From contig JAKLKW010000006.1 in the NCBI GenBank assembly GCA_023150455.1, positions 43,051-107,050 on the forward strand: 64,000 bases of DNA, read 5' to 3'. Position numbers and translations under genes: made by a program. How positions within the stretch are numbered: position 1 is the first letter of the stretch; every line of letters starts with the position of its first letter. The notes beneath the pieces were generated by a model. That model was given only the letters and a program-made list of their open reading frames with translations. It ran no database searches and was not told the origin of the DNA. Origin of the DNA: Alphaproteobacteria bacterium. GTDB taxonomy: Bacteria > Pseudomonadota > Alphaproteobacteria > JAEULC01. This document shows, one piece after another, positions 11,238 through 19,937 of this stretch.

Positions 11238-12443
11238 ATGCCTACGGCGACGGGACGTCATTTCCTGCAGATTCCCGGACCGACCAACGTGCCGGACCGC
11301 GTGCTGCGCGCGATCGACCGTCCGACCATCGACCACCGCGGACCCGAGTTCCAGGCGCTCGGCCATGCCGTGCTCGACGGCATGAAGGCGATCTTCAAGA
11401 CCAAGGGCATGGTCGTGATCTACCCGGCCTCGGGCACCGGCGCCTGGGAAGCGGCGCTGGTCAACACGCTGTCGCCCGGCGACCGAGTGCTGATGGCCGA
11501 GACCGGGCATTTCGCGACGCTGTGGCAGCGCCTGGCCAAGCGGCTGGGACTCGAGGTCGAGTTCATGTCAGGCGACTGGCGGCGCGGCGCGCCGGCCGGA
11601 GCGATCGGCGCGCGCCTTGCCGAGGACAAGGCGCACGCCATCAAGGCCGTGTGCGTCGTGCACAACGAAACCTCGACCGGCGTGGCCTCGAACGTCGCCG
11701 CGGTGCGCAAGGCGATCGACGGCGCGCATCATCCGGCGCTGTTCATGGTCGACACGATCTCCTCGCTTGCCTCGCTCGACTATCGCCACGACGAATGGGG
11801 CGTCGACGTCACGGTGGCCGGCTCGCAGAAGGGCCTGATGCTGCCGCCGGGCCTGAGCTTCAACGCGATCTCGGCCAAGGCGCTCAAGGCGCAGGAGCAG
11901 GCCAAGCTGCCGCGCGCCTATTGGGACTGGGCCGACATGGCCACCCCGAACAAGAGCGGCTTCTTCCCCTACACGCCGGCGACCAACCTGCTCTACGGAC
12001 TCAAGGAAGCCATCGCCATGCTGCTCGAGGAGGGCCTCGATGCCGTGTTCGCCCGGCATGCGCGGCTCGGCGAGGCGACCAGGCGCGCGGTCCAGGCCTG
12101 GGGGCTCGAGCTGCTCTGCGTCGATCCGGCCGAGTACAGCAACAGCCTGACCGCGGTGCTGATGCCTTCGGGCTTCGACGCCGACCGGTTCCGCCAGATC
12201 GTGCTCGAGAATTTCGACATGTCGCTCGGCCAGGGCCTGGGCAAGGTTTCCGGCAAGGTGTTCCGCATCGGCCATCTCGGCGGCTTCAACGAGCTGATGC
12301 TGATGGGCACGCTGTCGGGCGTCGAGATGGGGCTGCACTTGGCCGGCGTGCCGCATCGCCAGGCCGGCGTCGCCGCGGCCATGGACTTCCTGGCCGGCCG
12401 GATCGAAGGCACGGCGAAGGCCGGCAAGAGCGCCGCCGAGTAG
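11238..12443 (+). CDS. Serine-glyoxylate / alanine-glyoxylate aminotransferase family protein
   Basis: MPTATGRHFLQIPGPTNVPDRVLRAIDRPTIDHRGPEFQAL...; VDVTVAGSQKGLMLPPGLSFNAIS; ATG preceded by GGAGG. Confidence 0.94.
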   Translation: MPTATGRHFLQIPGPTNVPDRVLRAIDRPTIDHRGPEFQALGHAVLDGMKAIFKTKGMVVIYPASGTGAWEAALVNTLSPGDRVLMAETGHFATLWQRLAKRLGLEVEFMSGDWRRGAPAGAIGARLAEDKAHAIKAVCVVHNETSTGVASNVAAVRKAIDGAHHPALFMVDTISSLASLDYRHDEWGVDVTVAGSQKGLMLPPGLSFNAISAKALKAQEQAKLPRAYWDWADMATPNKSGFFPYTPATNLLYGLKEAIAMLLEEGLDAVFARHARLGEATRRAVQAWGLELLCVDPAEYSNSLTAVLMPSGFDADRFRQIVLENFDMSLGQGLGKVSGKVFRIGHLGGFNELMLMGTLSGVEMGLHLAGVPHRQAGVAAAMDFLAGRIEGTAKAGKSAAE

Positions 12444-12456
12444 TCCCGCCACGCCC

Positions 12457-13254
12457 ATGCCCGACATTCCCGCCGCCGCAGCCGACACGATCCTGGTCGC
12501 GCGCGACGGCGCCATCGCCACGGTCACGCTCAACCGGCCCGACCGGATGAACGCGCTGGACTCCGCGACGTGGCGCAAGCTCGCGGATGCGATGGCGGGC
12601 CTGTCCGCCGACCCGGCGCTGCGCTGCGTCGTGATCCGCGGCGCGGGCGGCAACTTCGCTTCCGGCGCCGACATCCAGAGCTTCGCCCGCGAACGATCAG
12701 ACGCGGCGCAGGCCAAGGCCTATGCCGTCGACATGCAGCGCGCCATGCGCAACGTCGCCGAAGGCACGCATCCGACGGTCGCGCTGATCGAGGGCGTGTG
12801 CGTCGGCGGCGGGCTCGAGCTGGCTTCGGTGTGCGACATCCGCGTGGCGGCCAGATCCAGCCGCTTCGGCGTGCCGATCAAGAAGCTCGGCCATACCATG
12901 TCCTACGGCGAGCTGATCCCGCTGGTCGACCTCGTCGGCCCAGCGGCGGCCAGGGAGATCCTGCTCGAGGGCGAGGTGTTCGGCGCCGAACGCGCGCTGC
13001 AATTCGGGCTCGTGAGCCGCATCGTCGCCGACGACGCGGTCGAAGGCGAGGCCTACGCCACGGCGCGGCGCATCGCCGAGGGCGCGCCGGTGGCCGCGCG
13101 CCTGCACCGCAAGCTCATCCGCCGCGTGCTTGACCGCCGTCCGCTGACCCAGGCCGAGATCGACGAAGGCTACGCCGCGACTGACACCGAGGACTACAAG
13201 ATCGGCGTGCGCGCCTTTCTCGAGAAGAAGGCGCCCCGGTTCACCGGGCGCTAG
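12457..13254 (+). CDS. Enoyl-CoA hydratase/isomerase family protein
   Basis: VTLNRPDRMNALDSATWRKLADAMAGL...; IRGAGGNFASGADIQSFA; GVCVGGGLELASVCDIRVAA. Confidence 0.94.
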   Translation: MPDIPAAAADTILVARDGAIATVTLNRPDRMNALDSATWRKLADAMAGLSADPALRCVVIRGAGGNFASGADIQSFARERSDAAQAKAYAVDMQRAMRNVAEGTHPTVALIEGVCVGGGLELASVCDIRVAARSSRFGVPIKKLGHTMSYGELIPLVDLVGPAAAREILLEGEVFGAERALQFGLVSRIVADDAVEGEAYATARRIAEGAPVAARLHRKLIRRVLDRRPLTQAEIDEGYAATDTEDYKIGVRAFLEKKAPRFTGR

Positions 13255-13256
13255 GC

Positions 13257-16093
13257 ATGGATATCCGCGGCAGCGTTCCCATCGGCGATTCCGGCCTCGC
13301 CCAGCGCCTGCGGCGCGAAATCGAAGGCGAGGTGCTGTTCGACGCCTTCTCGCGCGGGCGCTATTCGACCGACGCCTCGATCTACCAGATCGAGCCGATC
13401 GGCGTGGTGGTGCCGAGGACGGTCCAGGACGTCGTCGCCGCGATCCAGATCGCGCGCGAGGCCGGCGCGCCGGTGCTGCCGCGCGGCGCCGGCACCTCGC
13501 AATGCGGCCAGACCGTCGGCCGCGCGCTGGTGGTCGACGTCAGCAAGCACTTCAACAAGGTGGTCGACCTCGACGCGTCGGCGCGGCGCGTCACGGTCGA
13601 GCCGGGCATCGTGCTGGATCACCTCAACGCGCATCTCAAGGCCCACGGCCTGTTCTTCCCGGTCGACGTGTCGCCGTCCAGCCGCGCCACGCTCGGCGGC
13701 ATGACCGGCAACAATTCCTGCGGCGCGCGCTCGATCCGCTACGCCCCGTCGGCGACAACCGCGTCGGCGATCTCGGTCCCGGCAGCGGGCGCTTCGACGC
13801 GCTGACGCGCGCCATGCGCGCGCTGGGAAGCTCCGAGGCCGACGAGATCGCGCGGCGCTTCCCCAAGCTCCTGCGCCGCGTCGGCGGCTACAACATCGAC
13901 GAGCTGGCGGGCGGGCAGCCCAACCTCGCCAGGCTGCTGGTCGGCTCGGAAGGCACGCTCGCCTTCACCACGCGCATCGAGCTCGAGCTGCAGCCGATCC
14001 CCAAGCACCGGGCGCTCGGCGTCTGCCACTTTCCCAGCTTCTACAAGTCGATGGATGCGACGCGGCACATCGTCAAGCTGGACCCGGTGGCGGTCGAGCT
14101 GGTCGACCGCACGATGATCGACCTCGCGCGCGCAATCCCGATGTTCAAGGCGACGGTCGACCGCTTCGTGGTCGGCGAACCGCAGGCGCTGCTGCTGGTC
14201 GAGTTCGCCGGCGACGATGCGGCCGAGCCGACGCGGCGCCTCAAGCGCCTGGTCGAGCTGATGGGCGATCTGGGATTTCCCGGCGCGGTGGTCGAGATCA
14301 CCGACCAGGGCTTCCTGCGCGCGGTGTGGGACGTGCGCGCGCAAGGCCTCAACATCATGATGTCGATGAAGGGCGAGGGGAAGCCGGTGTCCTTCATCGA
14401 GGACTGCGCGGTGCCGCTCGACGACCTCGCGGAATACACCGACCGGCTGACCAGGATCTTCCACAAGCACGGCACCGACGGCACCTGGTACGCGCATGCC
14501 TCGGTCGGCACGCTGCATGTCCGCCCCGTGCTCAACCTGAAGCTGGAGAAGGACGCCAGGACGATGCGCGCCATCGCCGAGGAATGCTTCGCGATGGTGC
14601 GCGAGTACAAGGGCTCGCACTCGGGCGAGCACGGCGACGGGCTGGTGCGCTCCGAGTTCCACGAAGCGATGTTCGGGCCGCGCATGGTGAAGGCGTTCGA
14701 GACGGTCAAGGACACGTTCGACCCGCCCGGCCTGTTCAACCCGGGCAAGATCGTGCGGCCGTCGAAGATGGATGACCGCTCGCTGTTCCGCTACAAGCCC
14801 GGCTACGCGACGGCGCCGATCGAGACGGTGTTCGACTGGTCCGCCTGGGGCGGCTTCGGCCCCGCGGTCGAGATGTGCAACAACAACGGCGCCTGCCGCC
14901 GCACCGACGCCGGCGTCATGTGCCCGTCCTTCCGCGTCACCAAGGACGAGCGCGACCTGACGCGCGGCCGCGCCAACACGCTGCGCCTGGCGCTGTCGGG
15001 CCAGCTCGGCCCCGATGCGCTGGTCGGCGACGACATGAAGGCGACGATGGACCTCTGCGTCGGCTGCAAGGGCTGCAAGCGCGAATGCCCGACCGGCGTC
15101 GACATGGCCCGGATGAAGCTCGAGTTCCTGGCGCAATACCGCAAGCGTCACGCGCCGTCGCTGCGCGACCGCGTGGTCGCGCACCTGCCGGCCTACGGGC
15201 CGATGGCCTCGGCCTTCGCGCCGCTCATGAACCTGCGCGACCGCGTGCCGGCGCTGGCGGCCTTGAGCGAGCGCCTGGCCGGCTTCAGCGCCCGCCGTTC
15301 CCTGCCGCGCTGGCGCCGCGACGCGCTGAAGGACGCCGAATCGCCCGCGCCGACGGAGCAGGCCGACGTCGTGCTGTTCGGCGACTGCTTCGGCCGCTAC
15401 TTCGAGCCCGAGGTGCCGCGCGCCGCGCTCAAGGTCCTGCTAGCCGCGGGCGGGCGCGTCGCCATCGCTGGCGCACGCGGCCGGCGGCCGCTCTGCTGCG
15501 GCCGTACCTACTTGTCGACCGGCATGACCGCTGCCGCGCGGGCCGAGGCGCGCCGCACGCTCGATGCGCTGCTGCCGGTCGTCGGCCGCGGCGGCGCGAT
15601 CGTCGGTCTCGAGCCGTCCTGCATCCTGACCCTGCGCGACGAATACCCCGCGCTGCTGCCAGGCCCAGACACCGACGCCGTCGCGGCGCGCGCCCTGCTG
15701 TTCGAGGAATACCTGGCGGCGGAAAAGAAGGCCGGCCGCCTCGCGCTCGCTCTCAAGCCGGTGGCCAGGCGCGCCCTGCTGCACGGCCACTGCCACCAGA
15801 AGGCCTTCGGCCTGGTCGGCGAGGTCGCCGCGGTCCTGTCGCTGGTGCCCGGTCTGGAGGTCACGACGATCGAATCGAGCTGCTGCGGCATGGCCGGCTC
15901 CTTCGGCTACGAAGCCGAGCACTACGACGTGTCGCTCCGGATGGCGGAGCTGAGCCTTCTGCCCGCCGTGCGCAAGGCATCGGACGACGACCTGATCGTC
16001 GCCGACGGCACCTCCTGCCGCCACCAGATCAAGGACGGCGCCGGCAGGCAGCCGCTGCATGTGGCGCAGGTGCTGGAACGAGCGCTGGGGTGA
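13257..16093 (+). pseudogene. FAD-linked oxidase with C-terminal Fe-S / CCG domains (D-lactate dehydrogenase-like), interrupted by frameshift plus probable small deletion near 13742
   Basis: Frame A (13257..13805) gives GAGTSQCGQTVGRALVVDVSKHFNKVV...TGNNSCGARSIRY, then loses family similarity. Frame B (within ORF 13502..16093) resumes PVGDNRVGDLGPGSGRFDALTRAMRALGSSEADEIARRFPKLLRRVGGYNIDELAGGQPNLARLLVGSEGTLAFTTRIELELQPIP... through CVGCKGCKRECP and ESSCCGMAGSFG. Confidence 0.85.
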
Positions 16094-16135
16094 AGGGGGC
16101 TGCGTCAGGCTGCGTGTTGGCGCGCTCGCCAAGCG

Positions 16136-16234
16136 CCTCATCCTTCGACAAGCTCAGGTTGAGGCTACGAGAGATGCCGGGAAGCATGCGACATCAAACC
16201 AAGAGTCCTCACCCGGAGCCTGTCGAAGGGTGAG
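16136..16234. repeat. REP/BIME-like pair of inverted units
   Basis: cctcatccttcgacaagctcaggttgagg (16136-16164) and, inverted, cctcacccggagcctgtcgaagggtgag (16207-16234). Confidence 0.85.
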
Positions 16235-16272
16235 CCAATCCTGTCCGACGAATTGCAGCAACTAGCCGCACG

Positions 16273-17178
16273 ATGAAAGACTGCATCTCCCAGGGCCGCA
16301 CCATCCCCGACGAGCTGGTCGCGCCGATGCGCGACAGCGCCGCGCTGCTCGCCGACGCGCCGGCGCTGCGCGCGCGGCTGGAAAAGGACGGCTACCTGTT
16401 CCTGCGCAACGCGCTCGACCGCGACGAAGTTGCGGCGGCGCGGCGCGAGGTGTTCCAGCGGCTGGCCGAGGTCGGCGAGATCGCGCCGCCGGCGGAGGCC
16501 GGCGTCTTCACCGGCGCGAGCCGGCGCCGGGAGACGGTCGACGATCTCGGCCGCTTCTGGCGCTCGGTCAGCGAGGGCCCGGCGCTGCGCCGGGTCAGCC
16601 ATGGATCGCGCCTCGCCGCGATCATGGAAAAGGTGTTCGGCGAAGCGGCGGTTCCGTTCGACTTCCTCTACCTGCGCGCCGGGTCGGTCGGGCGCGCAAC
16701 CGGGCTGCATTGCGACTATCCGTTTTTCACCCGCGCGCACGAGCGCGTGTGCACGGTCTGGATTCCGATCGGCGACGTGCCGGTCACCGACGGGCCGGTC
16801 GTGGTGGTCGAGGGCTCGCACCGCTTCGCCGACCTGGTCGAAGCGACGCGCGGCTTCGACGTGGTGCGCGATGCGCCGCGGCGCGCCGATCTCGGCATCC
16901 ATCCGATCGACTTCGCCCGCCAGCGCGGCACGCGGCTGCTGACGGCCGATTTCCGGGCCGGCGACCTGGCGCTGTTCGGCATGTTCACGATCCATGGCGC
17001 GCTCGACAACCACTCGCCCATCGGCCGCGTGCGCCTGAGCTGCGACGTGCGCTGGCAACCCGCTTCGCTGCCGGTCGACGCGCGCTATTTCGGTCCGCTG
17101 CCCGCCGGCACGACCGGCGCCGGCTATGCCGAGCTCAACGGCGCCAAGCCCCTGACGGAGCCGTGGCACATCCGGTAG
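16273..17178 (+). CDS. Phytanoyl-CoA dioxygenase family protein
   Basis: LEKDGYLFLRNALDRDEVAAARREVFQRLAEVG...; ATGLHCDYPFFTR; WIPIGDVPVTDGPVVVVEGSHRF; FTIHGALDNHSPIGRVRLSCDVRWQ. Confidence 0.88.
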   Translation: MKDCISQGRTIPDELVAPMRDSAALLADAPALRARLEKDGYLFLRNALDRDEVAAARREVFQRLAEVGEIAPPAEAGVFTGASRRRETVDDLGRFWRSVSEGPALRRVSHGSRLAAIMEKVFGEAAVPFDFLYLRAGSVGRATGLHCDYPFFTRAHERVCTVWIPIGDVPVTDGPVVVVEGSHRFADLVEATRGFDVVRDAPRRADLGIHPIDFARQRGTRLLTADFRAGDLALFGMFTIHGALDNHSPIGRVRLSCDVRWQPASLPVDARYFGPLPAGTTGAGYAELNGAKPLTEPWHIR

Positions 17179-17242
17179 GGGCACATCAGGTAAGGGCATA
17201 TTCGCTAGGTGCCGTCCCCCGGCTGATGTAAAACCTCTTCAC

Positions 17243-17872
17243 ATGAGCTGGCACGAACGGCGCGGCTACCATCACGGCAATCTGCGCGAGGCGCTGATCA
17301 AGGCGGCCTTGAACCTGATCGGGGAGAAGGGCCTCGGCGGCGTCACCTTCGCCGAGGCGGCGCGCGCTGCCGGCGTCAGCCCGGCCGCGCCCTATCGCCA
17401 TTTCCGCGACCGCGACGCGTTGATGGCTGAGGTCGCGCGGCAGGGCTTCGAGCGCTTCGAGGCCATGCTGACCGCGGCCTGGAACGGCGGCAGGCCCGAG
17501 CCGCTCAAGGCGTTCGAGAACGTGGGCCGCGCCTATCTCGCCTTCGCCCGCAGCGAGCCGGCCTACTACGCCGCCATGTTCGAGGCCGGCCTGCCGCCCG
17601 ACGCCAGCGCCGAACTGCGCGAGGCCGGCGAGCGCGCCTATTCGGTGCTGCGCACCGCTTCCGACGCCGTCTGCGCCCTGCTGCCGAAGGAAGGGCGGCC
17701 ACCCGCCTCGATGGTGAGCCTGCATGTCTGGTCGCTCGCGCACGGCGTCGCCTCGCTGTTCGGCCGCGGCGATCCCGGCCGGCGCAAGCTGCCGATGACC
17801 CCGGAAGAATTGCTGGAAGCCGGCGTTCTCATTTACCTGCAAGGGCTTGGCCTCGGCGAATCGAAGCGCTGA
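17243..17872 (+). CDS. TetR/AcrR family transcriptional regulator
   Basis: GYHHGNLREALIKAALNLIGEKGLGGVTFAEAARAAGVSPAAPYRHFRDRDALMAEVARQGFERF. Confidence 0.95.
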   Translation: MSWHERRGYHHGNLREALIKAALNLIGEKGLGGVTFAEAARAAGVSPAAPYRHFRDRDALMAEVARQGFERFEAMLTAAWNGGRPEPLKAFENVGRAYLAFARSEPAYYAAMFEAGLPPDASAELREAGERAYSVLRTASDAVCALLPKEGRPPASMVSLHVWSLAHGVASLFGRGDPGRRKLPMTPEELLEAGVLIYLQGLGLGESKR

Positions 17873-17881
17873 CTGTTCCCC

Positions 17882-17932
17882 TTGACATCGCGGCTGGCGG
17901 CCGCCAATAATGTGAATGTTAGTAACATTCAC
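17882..17932 (+). promoter_or_regulatory. Putative promoter with overlapping palindromic operator
   Basis: TTGACA at 17882-17887, AATAAT at 17906-17911 (18-nt spacer), then perfect inverted repeat GTGAATGTTA-G-TAACATTCAC at 17912-17932. Confidence 0.75.
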
Positions 17933-17946
17933 TTGGGGTCGCGGAA

Positions 17947-18306
17947 ATGGGCATCGCGGCAAAGCTGGACGAGATCGGCAAGCCGGCATGGATCACGCTG
18001 ATGGTCCTCGGCTTCGTGTTCTGGTGGCCTTTCGGGCTGGCGATGCTGGCCTTCTTGATCGGGAGTGGACGCATGGGATGCTGGAGAAACCGTGAGCGCT
18101 GGCAGCGCGAGTTCAAGGACCGGGTCGACGACGTGACGCGGCGCTGGGGCAGCGAGACGCTGAAGCGGCTGGAAGAGGAGCAGAAGGAGTTCCGCGAGTT
18201 CCTCGAGCGCCTGCGCCACGCCAAGGACAAGGCCGAGTTCGACCAGTTCATGGCCGACCGCCGCCGCCGCGACAACGGCCCCGCGCCGCAGCCGCAGGCT
18301 TCATAA
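17947..18306 (+). CDS. DUF2852-like small membrane protein
   Basis: MGIAAKLDEIGKPAWITLMVLGFVFWWPFGLAMLAFLIGSGRMGCWRNRERWQREFKDRVDDVTRRWGSETL. Confidence 0.82.
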   Translation: MGIAAKLDEIGKPAWITLMVLGFVFWWPFGLAMLAFLIGSGRMGCWRNRERWQREFKDRVDDVTRRWGSETLKRLEEEQKEFREFLERLRHAKDKAEFDQFMADRRRRDNGPAPQPQAS

Positions 18307-18329
18307 GGCTACGTCCCCTCCGTAGCCGC

Positions 18330-18364
18330 AACGGCCGGGTCGCTCGCCGAGCGACCCGGCCGTT
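18330..18364. terminator. Perfect long hairpin between convergent genes (probable bidirectional terminator)
   Basis: aacggccgggtcgctcg-c-cgagcgacccggccgtt: 17-bp perfect arms, 1-nt centre; no strong U tract. Confidence 0.75.
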
Positions 18365-18378
18365 CGATTCTGAAAAGC

Positions 18379-18448
18379 AATCGGCTTTCGGCAGTCAGCA
18401 GTCGGCCAAAGCAGTCTGGCTGAAAGCCGACGGCCGATCGCCGACAGC
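18379..18448. repeat. Intergenic element made of short TCGGC-type iterated units on both strands
   Basis: aatcggctttcggcagtcagcagtcggccaaagcagtctggctgaaagccgacggccgatcgccgacagc; left half iterates (A/T)CGGC, right half is the complement-type iteration. Confidence 0.65.
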
Positions 18449-19932
18449 TACACTTCGTCGAGCGGCCAGATCGGGCGGCGCAGCTTCTTGTAGGTGAAGC
18501 GCCGGTAGTCGGGCGAGCACAGCGCGCCCGAGTCCGCCAGCATCACCTTGCGCGCGATCGGCTGGTAGGCGGCGCGGAAATGCTGCGCCGACTTCACCAC
18601 GACGACCGCCTTCCGGCGCGGGTCGATCCCCTGCGACAGGAAGGCCTGCAGGTCGGTGGTCTGCAGCCGGTTCGACGTGACGATCACCTCGATGCCGCCG
18701 ATCTTCAGCACCATGGTCGGCCCGTGCGACAGCTTGAGGCCCTTGGACATCGGGCCGTCGTTGACGAAGCTGCCGTCGGTCAGGTTGGCGACCGTGCCGG
18801 TCACGCGGATCGGCGCGCCGAACGCTGGGTCGATCTTGCCGCCGAGCGCGAGCGTCACCGTCGCGCCCTTGCCGGCCTTCTGTCCGATCCCGACCGCCTC
18901 GGGATCGTTGATCGCGTGCACCGCGGCGTCGGGCAGCCTGGCGGCGATCATCGCCTCGAGCAGGCGGGTCGCGTCGCCATAGCCGCCGCCGCCCGGATTG
19001 TCGGTGAAGTCGGCGATCACCAGCGGCTTGTCGCCGCGCTGCGCCGCCTCGCGCATCACCGTGTCGAGGCCATGGCGCTCGACCGTCTCCTGGCCGCGCG
19101 TCTGCCACACCGCCTCCATCAGCTCGGCCGCCACCGCGCGGGCGCGCGCCGCGTCGCCGTTCGCGGCGACCGCGACCGACGGTCCGGCGGCGTGGATGTC
19201 GGCCCAGCCGAAGCCCGCCTGCACGCTGACCGCCAGCACGCCATCCTTGCCCTCCAGCGACCCGGCGCGCGCCAGGACCCTGTCCATCGGCCCCGCGTCC
19301 CTCGGATCGCCGTGCGTGCGCCCGTGGTCGACGCCGTCGAGCGTCGCTCGCCGCGCCACGGCAGAGACCGGCCGGATCTCGCCCTTGAGCGTGCGGCGCA
19401 TCAGCTCCGCGGCCTGCTCGGCGCGCTCGATGTGGTCGACATGCGGGTAGGTGCGGTACGAGATCAGCACGTTGGCGTTGGTCGCCATGGCCTCGGTCAC
19501 GTTGGCGTGCAGGTCGAGCGTGGCCATGACCGGCACGTCGGGGCCGACGCGCTGGCGGACGCGCGCCAAAAGGTCGCCCTCGGCGTCGTCCTGGTCCTCG
19601 GTCACCATCGCGCCATGCAGCGACAGCAGCACGCCGTCGACCCTGCCGGCGCGCTCCAGCCCTTCGATCACGGCGCCCGACAGTTTGGCCCAGGTCGCCG
19701 CCGTCACCTTGCCGGCCGGGGTCGCGTCGGCGGCGATGGTCGGCACGATCTCCCAGCCATGCCGCTTGCCGGCCGCCATGAAGCCGGCGAGCTCGGTGCG
19801 CGTGTGCGACAGAAGCGGCGCGATCTCGTCGCCGAACGCCAGCAGGCGGCGGCGATAGGAGCCGAGATCGGTCGGAACGCGGCTGAACGTGTTGGTCTCG
19901 TGCTTGATCTGCCCGATCAGGATGCGTGGCAT
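18448..19932 (-). CDS. M81 family metallopeptidase / MlrC-like
   Basis: MPRILIGQIKHETNTFSRVPTDLGSYRRRLLAFGDEI...; DGVLLSLHGAMVTEDQDDAEGDLLARVR; DLHANVTEAM; VIADFTDNPGGGGYGDAT. Confidence 0.93.
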   Translation of the reverse strand: MPRILIGQIKHETNTFSRVPTDLGSYRRRLLAFGDEIAPLLSHTRTELAGFMAAGKRHGWEIVPTIAADATPAGKVTAATWAKLSGAVIEGLERAGRVDGVLLSLHGAMVTEDQDDAEGDLLARVRQRVGPDVPVMATLDLHANVTEAMATNANVLISYRTYPHVDHIERAEQAAELMRRTLKGEIRPVSAVARRATLDGVDHGRTHGDPRDAGPMDRVLARAGSLEGKDGVLAVSVQAGFGWADIHAAGPSVAVAANGDAARARAVAAELMEAVWQTRGQETVERHGLDTVMREAAQRGDKPLVIADFTDNPGGGGYGDATRLLEAMIAARLPDAAVHAINDPEAVGIGQKAGKGATVTLALGGKIDPAFGAPIRVTGTVANLTDGSFVNDGPMSKGLKLSHGPTMVLKIGGIEVIVTSNRLQTTDLQAFLSQGIDPRRKAVVVVKSAQHFRAAYQPIARKVMLADSGALCSPDYRRFTYKKLRRPIWPLDEV

Positions 19933-19937
19933 GGCGT

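Noticed and set aside
17211-17262. Second TetR operator upstream of the tetR gene (atgtaaaacctcttcacat)
   Set aside because: Only a weak imperfect palindrome with little match to GTGAATGTTAGTAACATTCAC; not strong enough to claim autoregulation.
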